Shown: piece after piece, positions 31,175 to 41,077 of the stretch
Layout: the number at the start of each line of letters is the position of its first letter
How positions within the stretch are numbered: the stretch's first letter is position 1
From: Viola odorata
Taxonomy: Eukaryota > Streptophyta > Magnoliopsida > Malpighiales > Violaceae
Length of the DNA stretch: 64,000 bases
NCBI GenBank assembly: GCA_963691705.1
Contig: OY829539.1
Location: 6,326,501-6,390,500 of the forward strand
Reading direction: 5' to 3'
The notes under the pieces: generated by a model
What the model was told of the DNA's origin: nothing
Seen by the model: only the letters and a program-made list of their open reading frames with translations
The model's database searches: none
Program-made: the position numbers and the translations under genes

Positions 31175-32926
31175 ATGGATAGAGGAGGAATTCCCAGCAC
31201 TCAAGATAGAGGAGCACTCAATCAACCACCTTACCTTGATGGCAACAATTATCTTCATTGGAAGATAAAGATGAAGACCTTCCTTACTTCCCTTAATTGT
31301 GAAATGTGGGATTGCGTTGAGAAAGGATTTGTGGCTCCAACTGAACCTTCCGGAATAGATGGAACCACAAGGATTCTTGACTTTGAGCGTTGGTCTAATG
31401 CACAGAAGACAAGGAAAACCATGGAAGCAAAAGCCATGTATGCTCTTCAAGTCTCCATCTCTTTCGGTGAGTTCAATCGCATCAGCTCATGCAAAACAGC
31501 AAAGCAAATTTGGGACACTTTGGAGATGGCACATGAAGGTACTGCTCAAGTTCGTGATCTCCGGTTGGACCAACTCAAAACAGAATATGAGTTATTCAAG
31601 ATGATGCAAGGAGAGACTATCTATGATCTCAGCACAAGATTGCAAAATCTGTGCAGTGCCATGGATAATCTCGGATTGACTCAAAGCGATTCAGAGATGG
31701 TTAGGAAACTTCTAAGCATTCTTCCAAGCAAGTGGGTAGCAATCAAAACCACCATCAAGCAAAAGGAAGTGAAGCCCTCTTACACTCAACTTGTAAGCTC
31801 CCTCACCGCTTTTGAGCATGAGTTAGGTGTGTATAACTTAGAAGAGGAAAATACAAAGGAAAAGAAGAGCATTGCCCTTGCAAGCAAGCTGATTGAAGAA
31901 GATGAGGAGACTCGTGCCTTCTTCACAAGAAAACTCCAAAATCGGTGGAAAACTAATTCCAAGAAGAATAAATATCAAGGTGAGTCTTCTAACCCTTCTA
32001 AATTCAAGTCTAATACTGATGTTGTGTGCTTTGAGTGTGACAAACCAGGACATATTAAGAGTGAATGTCCTAGACTTGAAAAGAAGAAGAGATATGAGAA
32101 ACACAGCTCAAAGAACAAAAAGGATGGAAAGAAGCATCATAGGAGAGCATTTAAAGCAACCTCCACTTGGAGTGATGAGGATGGAACTTCAAGTAGTGAT
32201 CCTTCAGAATCCTCATCCGAAGATGAAGTGGCAAACTTGTGCTTAATGGCTCAAAGTGATGATGAGGTAAGTTCTTGCAATTCTTCTATTAATGAACGTG
32301 ATTATGATTCTTTGCAAGAAGATTTTTATGAACTTGCTGAACATTTTAAGAATGTTTCTAAGAAAAATGCTAGTCTTGTTAAGGAACTAGAAATCCTTAA
32401 AAATGATATTAGTAAACTAGAAGAGCTAAACAAAGAGTTGACAAACAAGAATAAATTGCTTGATATTGCTTGTGGTAAGCTTAAAGAGGAAAATGGCAAA
32501 TGTGAATTGTGTAAGAGTTCTTCTAAAGAAATCTTAATTTTAGAAGAAAAGATTAAAACTCTTGAGAACACATTAGCCAAATATATGCAAAGTAATCATA
32601 GCCATCATAAATGCATAAATGATCAAAAGAAAGTTGGTAATATGCATGGCATTGGTTTTAAGTCTTCCACAAGCATGAACAATGCTAAAACCGTTTTTGT
32701 CAAAGCAAGCTCTTCAAATGATCATGCTAGTTCATCAAGAGTTCAAACAAAGTTCTCACATGCCAAACCTATTTATAAATGTAGCTATTGCAGAAAATTT
32801 GGTCACTTATCTTATTTTTGCTACATTCGTAAAGGTTTTGTTGGTTGGAAACAAATTTGGGTACCAAAGGGTACACATGCAAATGAGGAAGGACCCAAAC
32901 ATGTTTGGGTTCCTAGAACTAACTAA
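31175..32926 (+). CDS. gag of the Sirevirus-type copia
   Basis: 583 codons, intact. The N-terminal capsid region contains YLDGNNYLHWKIKMKTFLTS and KQIWDTLEMAHEGTAQVRDL, the UBN2-type gag fold of plant copia elements. A first zinc knuckle CFECDKPGHIKSEC starts near residue 286, followed by a Lys/Ser-rich and acidic stretch, a predicted coiled coil (about residues 380-470, ELNKELTNKNKLLDIACGKL), and a second knuckle CSYCRKFGHLSYFC near residue 536. It ends WVPRTN-TAA. Gag assembles the particle and packages RNA. Compared with other copia gags (300-500 residues) it is long, as in Sireviruses. Confidence 0.93.
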   Translation: MDRGGIPSTQDRGALNQPPYLDGNNYLHWKIKMKTFLTSLNCEMWDCVEKGFVAPTEPSGIDGTTRILDFERWSNAQKTRKTMEAKAMYALQVSISFGEFNRISSCKTAKQIWDTLEMAHEGTAQVRDLRLDQLKTEYELFKMMQGETIYDLSTRLQNLCSAMDNLGLTQSDSEMVRKLLSILPSKWVAIKTTIKQKEVKPSYTQLVSSLTAFEHELGVYNLEEENTKEKKSIALASKLIEEDEETRAFFTRKLQNRWKTNSKKNKYQGESSNPSKFKSNTDVVCFECDKPGHIKSECPRLEKKKRYEKHSSKNKKDGKKHHRRAFKATSTWSDEDGTSSSDPSESSSEDEVANLCLMAQSDDEVSSCNSSINERDYDSLQEDFYELAEHFKNVSKKNASLVKELEILKNDISKLEELNKELTNKNKLLDIACGKLKEENGKCELCKSSSKEILILEEKIKTLENTLAKYMQSNHSHHKCINDQKKVGNMHGIGFKSSTSMNNAKTVFVKASSSNDHASSSRVQTKFSHAKPIYKCSYCRKFGHLSYFCYIRKGFVGWKQIWVPKGTHANEEGPKHVWVPRTN

Positions 32927-32972
32927 TTTATGTTTGTAGGAATGCCGGAAACCCAATGAAGGAAAATGGTAT

Positions 32973-35900
32973 TTGGATAGCGGGTGTTCACGACATATGA
33001 CAGGTGACAAGTCAAAATTCACCCATTTGGAGAAGAAAGACAAAGGAGGCGTGACGTTTGGCGATAACCAAAAACGCAAGGTTTTGGGCATCGGTAAAGT
33101 TGGTCACTCTCCTTCTATTGAAAATGTGTTGTTTGTACAAGGCTTGAAATTCAATCTTTTGAGCATAAGTCAATTATGTGATAGAGATTTATTTGTTATT
33201 TTTACTTCTACTCATTGTGAAGTTAGGAACCAACACACACAATCACTTGTTTTTATTGGTAATAGAGTTGGGAATATTTACATGATTGATTTGAATGATA
33301 TTTCTAACAATGATCATACGTGTTTAAGTGCTTTAGTAGATAATTCTTCAATATGGCATAGGAGACTTGTTCATGTAGGAATGGACCATATTGCAAAGCT
33401 ATCTAGGAAGGAGCTTGTTCAAGGATTACCTAAATTGAAGTATGAGATGGAAGGCTTATGTGATGCGTGTCAATATGGAAAGCAAATCAAGAGCTCATTC
33501 AAGTCCATAAAAACCGTGTCTACTTCAAGGCCACTTCAACTTCTTCACCTTGACCTTTTTGGACCAATAAGGACAGCTAGCTTGGGTGGTAAGAAGTACT
33601 GTTTTGTAATTGTGGATGACTATTCTAGATTTACATGGGTTTTATTTTTGTCTCATAAGCATGATGCATGTGATAACTTCAAAAGACTTTGCTATAAAAT
33701 TCAAAATGAAAAAGGTTTCAAAATTTCCAAAATAAGAAGTGATCATGGTGGTGAATTTGAAAATGGCATGTTTCAAGATTTTTGCAATGAAAATGGTATT
33801 GATCATAATTTTTCATGTCCTCACACTCCTCAACAAAATGGGGTAGTTGAGAGGAAAAATAGATCTTTGCAAGAAGCGGCTAGGACTCTTTTGAATGAAC
33901 ATTCTTTGCCAAAATATTTTTGGGCCGAAGCCGTTAGTACCGCATGCTATATTTTAAATCGTGTTTTAATTCGTCCTCTCTTAAACAAGACTTGTTATGA
34001 ATTATGGCATGATAGAAAACCCACCATTGCACATCTTAGAGTCTTTGGTTGCAAATGTTTTATTTTAAATATCAAAGACAATTTGGGAAAATTTGATGCA
34101 AAGTCGGATGAAGGTATTTTTCTTGGCTACTCTACTTCTAGTAAAGCTTATAGAGTTTATAATAAAAGAACTCTAGTTGTAGAAGAATCCATGCACATTG
34201 CATTTGATGAAACTAATCCTTTTGAAAGTGTGAAAAAGATAGCTAGTGTTGATGATGTTGATGAATTTGGAAGCCTTCAAGTGTATCCTCCAACGACGAT
34301 TCTTGATGATCCAAAGGACAACACACCATCTCTAGAAAATCCAGAAATTCAAGAGGAAAAGGAAATGGAAGAAGAGGTCATTAATGCAAGTGATGTAGTC
34401 AACCAAGATGATCAAGGCCCCTCTCATTCTAAACCATGGACCATAATGAAAGCACATCCACAAGAGCAAATAATAGGTAATCTAAATGGCAAAGGTATGA
34501 CCACTCGCTCTTCTCTTAGAAATAGGTGTGATCATCAAGCTTTTGTGTCTCAATTTGAGCCTAAAAAGTTTGATGAGGCTTCGCATGATGAAAATTGGAT
34601 GATTGCCATGCAAGAGGAACTAAATCAATTTGAGCGTAATAGTGTTTGGAAATTAGTTCCTAGGCCTAGCAACCATACTATCATTGGAACCAAGTGGGTT
34701 TTTCGAAACAAACTTGATGAATCGGGAAATGTTGTTCGTAACAAAGCTCGTTTGGTGGCCCAAGGGTACAACCAACAAGAAGGTATTGATTTTGATGAAA
34801 CATTTGCCCCGGTTGCTAGACTTGAAGCCATTCGCATGTTATTAGCATTTGCATGTTTTAAAAATATGAGTTTATATCAAATGGATGTTAAAAGTGCATT
34901 TTTGAATGGCTACATTATGGAAGAAGTGTATGTTAAACAACCTCCCGGTTTTGAAGATCATAAATTTCCTAACCATGTGTTTAAATTGGAAAAGGCTTTA
35001 TATGGTCTTAAACAAGCTCCTAGAGCTTGGTATGATCGTTTAAGTCAATTTTTATTGAAAAATGGTTTTAAAATGGGAAAAATTGATTCTACACTCTTCA
35101 CTAAACATGATGGTAAACATATGATAATTGTGCAAATTTATGTCGATGATATTATCTTTGGTGCTACTAATGTTTCTTTGTGCAAGGACTTTGAAAAATG
35201 TATGCATAGCGAATTTGAGATGAGCATGATGGGAGAATTGACATTCTTCCTTGGACTTCAAATACGACAATCTCAAGATGGTATCTTTATCAATCAAGCA
35301 AAGTATATCAAGGATCTCCTCACAAAATATGGATACGACAACATCAAGGATAGTCCAATTCCCCTTAGTCCTACCACTAATCTCGACAAAGATGAAGATG
35401 GTAAAGATGTAGACATTACTCTTTATCGAGGTATGATTGGTAGTCTTTTATATTTAACTGCAAGTAGACCGGATATAATGTTTAGTGTTTGTCTATTTGC
35501 TCGTTATCAATCTTGTCCTAAAGAGTCTCATTTATGTGCTTTGAAAAGAATTTTCAGATATTTGAAAGGCACGTCTAAATTAGGACTTTGGTATCCGAAA
35601 GGATCTAGCATTGCTCTAGTTGGCTATTCCGATTCTGATTTTGCAGGTTGTAGAATTGATAGGAAAAGCACTAGTGGCACTTGTCATTTCTTAGGACAAG
35701 CTTTGGTTTCTTGGTCTAGTAAGAAACAAAATTCAGTTGCCACTTCCACTACGGAAGCTGAATATATTGCATGTGGATCTTGTGTAGCACAAATCTTATG
35801 GATGAAACAAACCTTAGAAGATTTTGGTCTAAAGTTTAGTAAAATTCCTATTTATTGTGATAGCACAAGTGCACTGAAATTGGTCAAGAATCCTATATGT

Positions 35901-36083
35901 CATTCACGGACTAAGCATATTGATGTGAGACACCATTTTATCCGTGATCACTTGGCAAAAGGGGATATTTTGCTTAAATTTGTTGGTACTAATAGTCAAC
36001 TTGCAGACATTTTTACTAAGCCTCTTGCAAAGGATCGTTTTGTGGAGCTAAGACATGAAATTGGCATTTGTTATCCGTTTTGA
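32973..36083 (+). CDS. pol of the Sirevirus-type copia
   Basis: 1036 codons from the first ATG; the frame is open from about 32940. Domains in order: protease active site [10 protein letters not shown] (residue 2), integrase zinc finger ([11 protein letters not shown], residue 128, to CDACQYGKQ), integrase core ([32 protein letters not shown] near 285), RT ([28 protein letters not shown] at about 723) and RNase H ([19 protein letters not shown], about 887; then STTEAEYIA). All catalytic residues are present and there are no stops. It lies 46 bases after the gag stop and in another frame, so expression needs a recoding or splicing step, or this copy carries a junction mutation. Confidence 0.93.
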   Translation: MDSGCSRHMTGDKSKFTHLEKKDKGGVTFGDNQKRKVLGIGKVGHSPSIENVLFVQGLKFNLLSISQLCDRDLFVIFTSTHCEVRNQHTQSLVFIGNRVGNIYMIDLNDISNNDHTCLSALVDNSSIWHRRLVHVGMDHIAKLSRKELVQGLPKLKYEMEGLCDACQYGKQIKSSFKSIKTVSTSRPLQLLHLDLFGPIRTASLGGKKYCFVIVDDYSRFTWVLFLSHKHDACDNFKRLCYKIQNEKGFKISKIRSDHGGEFENGMFQDFCNENGIDHNFSCPHTPQQNGVVERKNRSLQEAARTLLNEHSLPKYFWAEAVSTACYILNRVLIRPLLNKTCYELWHDRKPTIAHLRVFGCKCFILNIKDNLGKFDAKSDEGIFLGYSTSSKAYRVYNKRTLVVEESMHIAFDETNPFESVKKIASVDDVDEFGSLQVYPPTTILDDPKDNTPSLENPEIQEEKEMEEEVINASDVVNQDDQGPSHSKPWTIMKAHPQEQIIGNLNGKGMTTRSSLRNRCDHQAFVSQFEPKKFDEASHDENWMIAMQEELNQFERNSVWKLVPRPSNHTIIGTKWVFRNKLDESGNVVRNKARLVAQGYNQQEGIDFDETFAPVARLEAIRMLLAFACFKNMSLYQMDVKSAFLNGYIMEEVYVKQPPGFEDHKFPNHVFKLEKALYGLKQAPRAWYDRLSQFLLKNGFKMGKIDSTLFTKHDGKHMIIVQIYVDDIIFGATNVSLCKDFEKCMHSEFEMSMMGELTFFLGLQIRQSQDGIFINQAKYIKDLLTKYGYDNIKDSPIPLSPTTNLDKDEDGKDVDITLYRGMIGSLLYLTASRPDIMFSVCLFARYQSCPKESHLCALKRIFRYLKGTSKLGLWYPKGSSIALVGYSDSDFAGCRIDRKSTSGTCHFLGQALVSWSSKKQNSVATSTTEAEYIACGSCVAQILWMKQTLEDFGLKFSKIPIYCDSTSALKLVKNPICHSRTKHIDVRHHFIRDHLAKGDILLKFVGTNSQLADIFTKPLAKDRFVELRHEIGICYPF

Positions 36084-36382
36084 ATAACTCTCCATCCGGT
36101 ATTCCTAAAACTCTATCCTTAATATCCATGCTAGTTTGATTATTTACTTGATGCAAATTGTTCATGTGATTGATTATTGAGGACATGTGATGGGTGTGAT
36201 ATATTTATTTTGAGTCAAAATACAAGTATGCTTTTGGAGGTTTTTCTTCTTCGACGTCTTATCAAATCTTCCCTAAATCTATCGAATTTATTCAATATCC
36301 TCGAATGTTGTGATAGTCGAAAAGGCTAAAGATATTGAATCTATCCACGCGTAGATTGTAGACTTTTTGTTGCTACAATCTC

Positions 36383-36392
36383 TGTATAAATA
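36383..36392 (+). promoter_or_regulatory. TATA box inside the copia 3' region
   Basis: TGTATAAATACCCCTTGC, about 110 bases upstream of the small ORF at 36499. It lies outside the LTRs, so it is not the element's own promoter. Confidence 0.5.
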
Positions 36393-36498
36393 CCCCTTGC
36401 TAGAATTATAACATTCAAGCAATCTCTACTCGTCTAGCAAAAATTCGAAATTCCTAAACCAAAAGCCTACTCTTAATTTTTCCTTCGGATCTTTCAAG

Positions 36499-36669
36499 AT
36501 GTTATCGTTTGAAATGAGGATGATGCTTGCAATTTTGGCATTGATGATCTCTCTCTTTGTTTTACCCTTTCTCATCATGCAAAATTGTCCCAAGAATGTC
36601 GACTTGTTCATGTGCCCTAAGTGTCATTGTCCTCCATGTGATTGCCCTTCACCTCAATGTCATCTTTGA
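36499..36669 (+). CDS. Small one-pass membrane, cysteine-rich peptide in copia 3' region
   Basis: 56 codons, ATG to TGA. A short charged start (MLSFEMRMM) is followed by a hydrophobic helix LAILALMISLFVLPFLIM, then a tail with seven cysteines including CPKCHCPPCDCPSPQC. A TATA box lies 110 bases upstream, and an AATAAA poly(A) signal and A/T-rich 3' sequence lie downstream (36751-36757). I do not recognise the family. It could be a captured host gene, a lineage-specific extra ORF in the env-like position, or a chance ORF; the coherent membrane-plus-cysteine design argues against chance. The two-residue Cys-X2-Cys and Cys-X-Cys spacing could bind metal or form disulfides. Confidence 0.5.
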   Translation: MLSFEMRMMLAILALMISLFVLPFLIMQNCPKNVDLFMCPKCHCPPCDCPSPQCHL

Positions 36670-36750
36670 TCACATCCGTGCAACATTAGTATTCCTACTA
36701 AGTTTCTATTTTTGAACCTATTTGCTCTTATGCTTATGTAATGTTTTTGT

Positions 36751-36757
36751 TTGAATA
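36751..36757 (+). terminator. Candidate poly(A) signal after the small ORF
   Basis: GAATAAATG about 85 bases after the stop, in T-rich sequence (TGTTTTTGTTTGAATAAATG). Confidence 0.35.
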
Positions 36758-37153
36758 AATGTTGTACTATTCCTTTATGAAGGAATTTTATGTATGCCTG
36801 TATTTTTATATATTCTCCATGTTTTAAATGTTCTATATGTTTTATGTATGTGAAATTTATATGAGAAATAATTCTGTATTATTTATGCATATATGTGGTT
36901 ATTTATGTATTTTCGCATTTATGTGTGGTTGATCATTGAGAAATAGGTTGAAATTGATTTTACATTAGATTATGAGGCCTTTGATTAATTGTATAAGGAT
37001 ATTTTCTAGAAGTTTTGATTAAAGAAAAATGCATTTTGAAGCTAAAATTGCTGAAAAATTGATCTCATAGTTGAGCAGATGGTTTGCTGTATTAAACCTT
37101 GATGCTACCCATGAACTATTTCGTTTTTCAAATTTGTTGGGTAAGAACGTCAT

Positions 37154-37262
37154 ATGGGCATGAGCTCACCCATGAGGATGACCATGAAACCTTCGTTCTT
37201 CTATAAAATTGCAGGGTCATGGGCATGAACTCACCCATGAGGCTGACCATGAAACCTTCGGC
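37154..37262 (+). repeat. Direct duplication of 65 bp in the copia 3' region
   Basis: ATGGGCATGAGCTCACCCAT at 37154 and ATGGGCATGAACTCACCCAT at 37219, each followed by GAGG.TGACCATGAAACCTTCG. Confidence 0.85.
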
Positions 37263-37312
37263 AAAAACACTTCAAAACTCAAATTTTCAGCTTTTAATTA
37301 TGTTACCATTTA

Positions 37313-37317
<5 letters not shown>

Positions 37318-37350
<33 letters not shown>
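37318..37350 (+). repeat. Run of 33 A
   Basis: Uninterrupted adenines following TTATTTTT. It could be a slippage-prone microsatellite or the trace of a poly(A) tail copied into the element. Confidence 0.95.
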
Positions 37351-37353
<3 letters not shown>

Positions 37354-37488
37354 GATTGGATAATTGTTGCGCTGGATAATTTAAAAATTTATGAAGTAAT
37401 TTTTAAATTATGCTTGCTCCTTAAATATTTTTCTTGCCTTAATTAATTGGAAGAAATATTTTGATGTTGTTTTCCCTTTTTGTTAATG

Positions 37489-37762
37489 ACAAAGGGGGAG
37501 AAAATGTATATGTGGGGGAGAAAATATGTGGGAGCAATTTTGATTCTTTGCTATGCTCCATGTGCACTAACGCTTTTATGTAGGGGGAGCATTGAGGCTC
37601 CATAATCAAATTGCTATGATCAATTTGGTAGCATATCGATAGGGGGAGCATTTCGGCAAAGATATAGGGGAGTAATTCTTCTCCTTTGTTCTTTAATTTA
37701 AAATTGTATGTTCATATTGTCTTAAATTAATTTGTGGTTGTCATCATCAAAAAGGGGGAGAT
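37489..37762 (+). other. Multiple polypurine tracts before the 3' LTR
   Basis: AAAGGGGGAGAAAA, GTGGGGGAGAAAAT, TAGGGGGAGCATT twice, TATAGGGGAG, and finally AAAAAGGGGGAGAT abutting the LTR at 37763. Repeated GGGGGAG tracts near the 3' LTR are known for Sireviruses. Confidence 0.8.
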
Positions 37763-38880
37763 TGTTGGCCCAAGGGCTCATTAAATCTTGTTTTGATGAA
37801 TTAAGGATACACAAATTAATTAATATATTAACGCAATTTTAAGTTAAAGTATTTGTAGTTTGCAACGAGACAACAAAAGAAGCAACAAATCAATTATCGC
37901 AAGCTCGAAGAATCAAGTGTATATTAGAGCATTAAACGTGTAAGTATGATTCTAATTAGCACTTGATTTATGTTCGATAATACCTCAAGAAAAGTGTCAA
38001 AAGATTTTTTACACGAAAAACAATTTTTGGAAAAAGAGTTTTTGATTTCACTGTAGCAACGGATAAACTCACTGTAGCAACGGAAAGTCTACTGTAGCAT
38101 CGGGAACGAATAGTTTCACCGTAGCAACGGATAGACTTACTGTAGCAACGGATAGTTTCACTGTAGCAACGGTTATATTTTTCACTGTAGCAAACGGATA
38201 TATTTTTGTTACTGTAGCAAACGGCTAGTTTTTGGCTCCTTCCTTCATGGATGAGCCTCTACTCATTTGACGCTATAAATACTCATCTAAGATGAGTTAT
38301 AAAAATAAGAAAGCTATTACAAGTTTTATATACAAAATCACATTTACAAAATCTCTCAAAATCAGTTTTAAGGCGCATTCGTTCATAATCGGATTTCAAT
38401 CAATTTTGCGTCATTCGTTCGAGTTTGATCAAAGCTTTCTCTTGAGGTAATATTGTTCATTTATTGGTGTTATTGTGAATCATACATTTATTATTTATAC
38501 ACCAATTATTTGTTGCAATTTCACTATTTCAATTGTGAAGGTTTGAAAAGTGTACCTAACACTTTTGGGTAAAGGGTAGTGTTCTCATCCCATTGAAAGA
38601 GAACTTAGGTTGTAGTTGAGCCTTGGAAAACTACTTGTAAGGTTGTTGGTGAGCCCGGTAAAACCAATTGTAAGGTTGTGAGCTGAACCCGTAAAAGCTC
38701 AAGTGAATAGCAAGGGTTGCATTCGAAAATCCTAAGAGGAGGACTCTTAGGTAGTGGAGTACAATTCGGTTGTGAATTGGAACCACTATACATCTTGTGT
38801 TTGCTATTCTACTCTTCTCTTGTGTGCAGATTTTTAAAGTGCCTATTCACCCCCCCTCTAGGCCGGTTATTGTTTTATCA
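37763..38880 (+). repeat. 3' LTR of the Sirevirus-type copia
   Basis: Matches 29997-31114 with no substitution seen by eye and two single-base indels. Confidence 0.95.
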
Positions 38881-39988
38881 GCTATAACACTCCCTACCCA
38901 AAGTACACTCTTGCCCAGATTCTCCATTTCTTTTACATTTTATGGTTCATCATTTTGTTCTTGATGTGGGTAGTGATTGCTAGTTTGGTAATTGAATAGG
39001 AATCCAAATTCTTTCGATTCTTTACATGTATTGCTGTGATGTTTAACAGATTGATGATTAATTGTGGTTTTAGAGCTATGAAGTGTTTGATATTATGCAA
39101 ATAGGATAGATATTCGATTGTCTGGGCAATATAAGCTATTTGGAAATTGTAGTCTGGGCAATTTTGTGATCGTAGTTGGTTTCAATTGACTCATTCTCAC
39201 TAGGGCCTGTGTAAAATGCAATATTTCTTGGTATACTCTGTATGTTGTTGTTTCCAACTGCATTAAACTTTGTGACTTAGAATTTGTTAGTTTAATGGGT
39301 TTCGCTACCTAATTCCAGAACATTGATGAAGTTCACCTACGATTCTTTAACAAGGTGAGAAACAAGACAAAAGAAAAGTTGTGTACATGAATTCTTTGCA
39401 ATTTTCATAGTTGTGTTCTTTGCTCTAAAGAATCAGTGAAAAAATTAAAAATAAAACGGTGAACTATTGATATCCATCCATATTTATAACAAATTTAAAA
39501 AAATATTTTCATTTTTTTCTGACAATTTTTATGTATTTATAATTAAGTGGGCACGCCACTCATATAACGTAAACATAGAATCAGAAAATTTACAATTTAG
39601 TAAGTGCAGGTTTTAAAAACTCGCAACTCATTAGGTAAAAGTTATCATTAAAAACAACGGAGAATATGTGCCCTCATTTATATTTTCTTCATTTTCCGGT
39701 TGATCTATATATTTGGCTCATTTGTTGAATGAGAATGTGATCATCTTTCTCAATCTCTTCTGTCTTGTCTATCTTTTTAATCAAACATTAACTTAATGTT
39801 AATTTTGTTTTTATTTTTCTAGTATTCAAATAAAGTATTATTATTCTTAGTAAATTAGTGACCAACGTTGATAAATTTATCTACTTGCAAGTAGACAAAT
39901 GCAGTGAGCTGTGGATATTTTCCTCCTAATTGAATTGAATTATGAACTATAAAGAGTTAAAAAATCATAACAAAGATGGATTACTTAC
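38881..39988 (-). other. Right part of SABATH intron 2
   Basis: A/T-rich, no coding region; it begins with the second copy of the GCTAT target duplication. Without the copia the intron would be about 1.7 kb. Confidence 0.75.
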
Positions 39989-40663
39989 CTCCTTTACCAT
40001 ATCCAGCAAGCATGACTCGAGAAAGTCCATAACAACCCCTCTAAATGTTTGTTTATAAGAGAGGCCATTTGGGTTTATCGGCATGATAATTACTACCATC
40101 CCTCCTCCCACAACCTCTTTGGCTCTGGCATCCAAGAACATCTGAATCCCCTCTGCATATTGAGTTGCATATGCGTTGACTACCTCACTCGGCACATTTA
40201 TATGATGAATCCTCCCCTTATTCCAGCTGGACGAGTTCTCGTCTAGTACCTCACTTGGTATCTTGGGAAGGTAATGGAGTGCGGAACATGTATAAACGAA
40301 ATGAAGTGAGCATTCCGGGAACAATCGAGTATAAAATGAGCCTGGCACTGCAGCTGCAAAGTATGGTCTATCTGGTGGGGAAGTGGTGAAGAGAGTGTTG
40401 AAATCATTTGAGGTCTGATCAGCGAAGAAAACGTGGAATTCGGGGATCTGATGATCATCAGAAGTTGGGTATTCGGACCGGAGCTTCCTTTCTACAGATT
40501 CAACTACATTCTGCATTGCTATAAAGGTATTTGGTCCGGTTGAACATCCAAGATCTGCCAGACGAAAAGTCGTCGTCTTTGAAGTGGAAATCAGACCCTT
40601 GATGTCAAGCTTCTCTGAAATTGCCTCCTCGATTCTACCCTTCAGAGCATTTGCAGTATTCCT
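39989..40663 (-). CDS. SABATH carboxyl methyltransferase, exon 2
   Basis: 225 codons, the body of the enzyme. SABATH enzymes move a methyl group from S-adenosylmethionine to the carboxyl group of small acids (salicylate, jasmonate, loganate, indole-acetate and others) or to a ring nitrogen, in the cytosol. Seen here: the SAM-binding FRLADLGCSTGPNTF, FADQTSNDFNTLF, PGSFYTRLFPECSLHF and the substrate-pocket SALHYLPKIPSEV, where many family members have Trp in place of the Tyr. YAEGIQMFLDARAKEVVGGG follows. The acceptor TTTTGTAG|AGG and donor GAG|GTAAGT are canonical. The substrate cannot be told from sequence alone. Confidence 0.93.
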
Positions 40664-40735
40664 CTACAAAACAATCTTTAGGTATGTGTTGATTTTTCTC
40701 TTACTTGATTAAAACAATCATCGCAGAAAGATCAC

Positions 40736-40804
40736 CTGATAGGAGGAATTCTCAGCGTAACTGTAGATGCCTTTTCCACCAGTCATTGCAAAAGATTCGG
40801 CCAT
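40736..40804 (-). CDS. SABATH carboxyl methyltransferase, exon 1
   Basis: 23 codons, MAESFAMTGGKGIYSYAENS then SYQ; the pattern M-x-G-G-x-G-x-x-S-Y-x-x-N-S is the family's N-terminal SAM and substrate loop. The donor CAG|GTGATC is canonical. An in-frame ATG four codons upstream (40816) would give MNSR before this start and may be the one used. With exons 2 and 3 the total is 363 residues, normal for the family. The gene runs on the minus strand; a copia element begins 137 bases upstream of the start, and another fills intron 2. Confidence 0.9.
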
Positions 40805-40940
40805 CCTGCTGTTCATCAGTACTAACTCGATGATATCTCTTACACAACAAAATAATAAGATTCGACTTTGCTCCTCACTGCACTTCACTGCATTGCTTAT
40901 TGCTGCAATATGGATGCTTATATATATATATATATATATA
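40805..40940 (-). promoter_or_regulatory. SABATH core promoter and leader
   Basis: A TATATATA run (40919-40940) followed on the minus strand by AAGCATCCATATTGCAGC could serve as the TATA element, placing the RNA start near 40885. The copia 3' LTR abuts the TA run at 40941. Confidence 0.5.
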
Positions 40941-41070
40941 TGTTAAGTTTAGAGAAATAGGTTTTCTTCTCTTCATTAATTAGTAATACATAAGTATATA
41001 TACAAGTTAATTTTGGGCCCAATGGGCCCAATATACAAGATACGAACATAAGCATATATGCGTCCTAACA
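40941..41070 (-). repeat. 3' LTR of the short-LTR copia
   Basis: On the minus strand it starts TGTTAGGACGCATATATGC and contains TTGGGCCCATTGGGCCCAA (two TGGGCC site-II motifs in a near-palindrome), a TATATATAC box, and the end CTAAACTTAACA. It abuts the TA run of the SABATH promoter. Confidence 0.95.
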
Positions 41071-41077
41071 CCCCCCC

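Larger units (their letters stand above)
29997..38880 (+). mobile_element. Complete Sirevirus-type Ty1/copia retrotransposon in SABATH intron 2
   Basis: Two 1118-bp LTRs (29997-31114 and 37763-38880), target duplication GCTAT on both sides (29992-29996 and 38881-38885), a primer site, gag, pol in copia order (protease, integrase, RT, RNase H), a 1.7-kb 3' region with several GGGGGAG polypurine tracts, and the 3' LTR. By eye the LTRs differ by only two 1-base indels (a T in GACTT/GACT and one C in a C run), so the insertion is recent. Long LTRs, a large gag with two zinc knuckles and multiple polypurine tracts suggest the Sirevirus lineage. The element is antisense to the host gene. Confidence 0.93.

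Noticed and set aside
36426..36611. 61-codon minus-strand ORF opposite the small cysteine-rich ORF
   Set aside because: Shadow of the plus-strand ORF; no signal or domain, and the plus strand has promoter and poly(A) signals.
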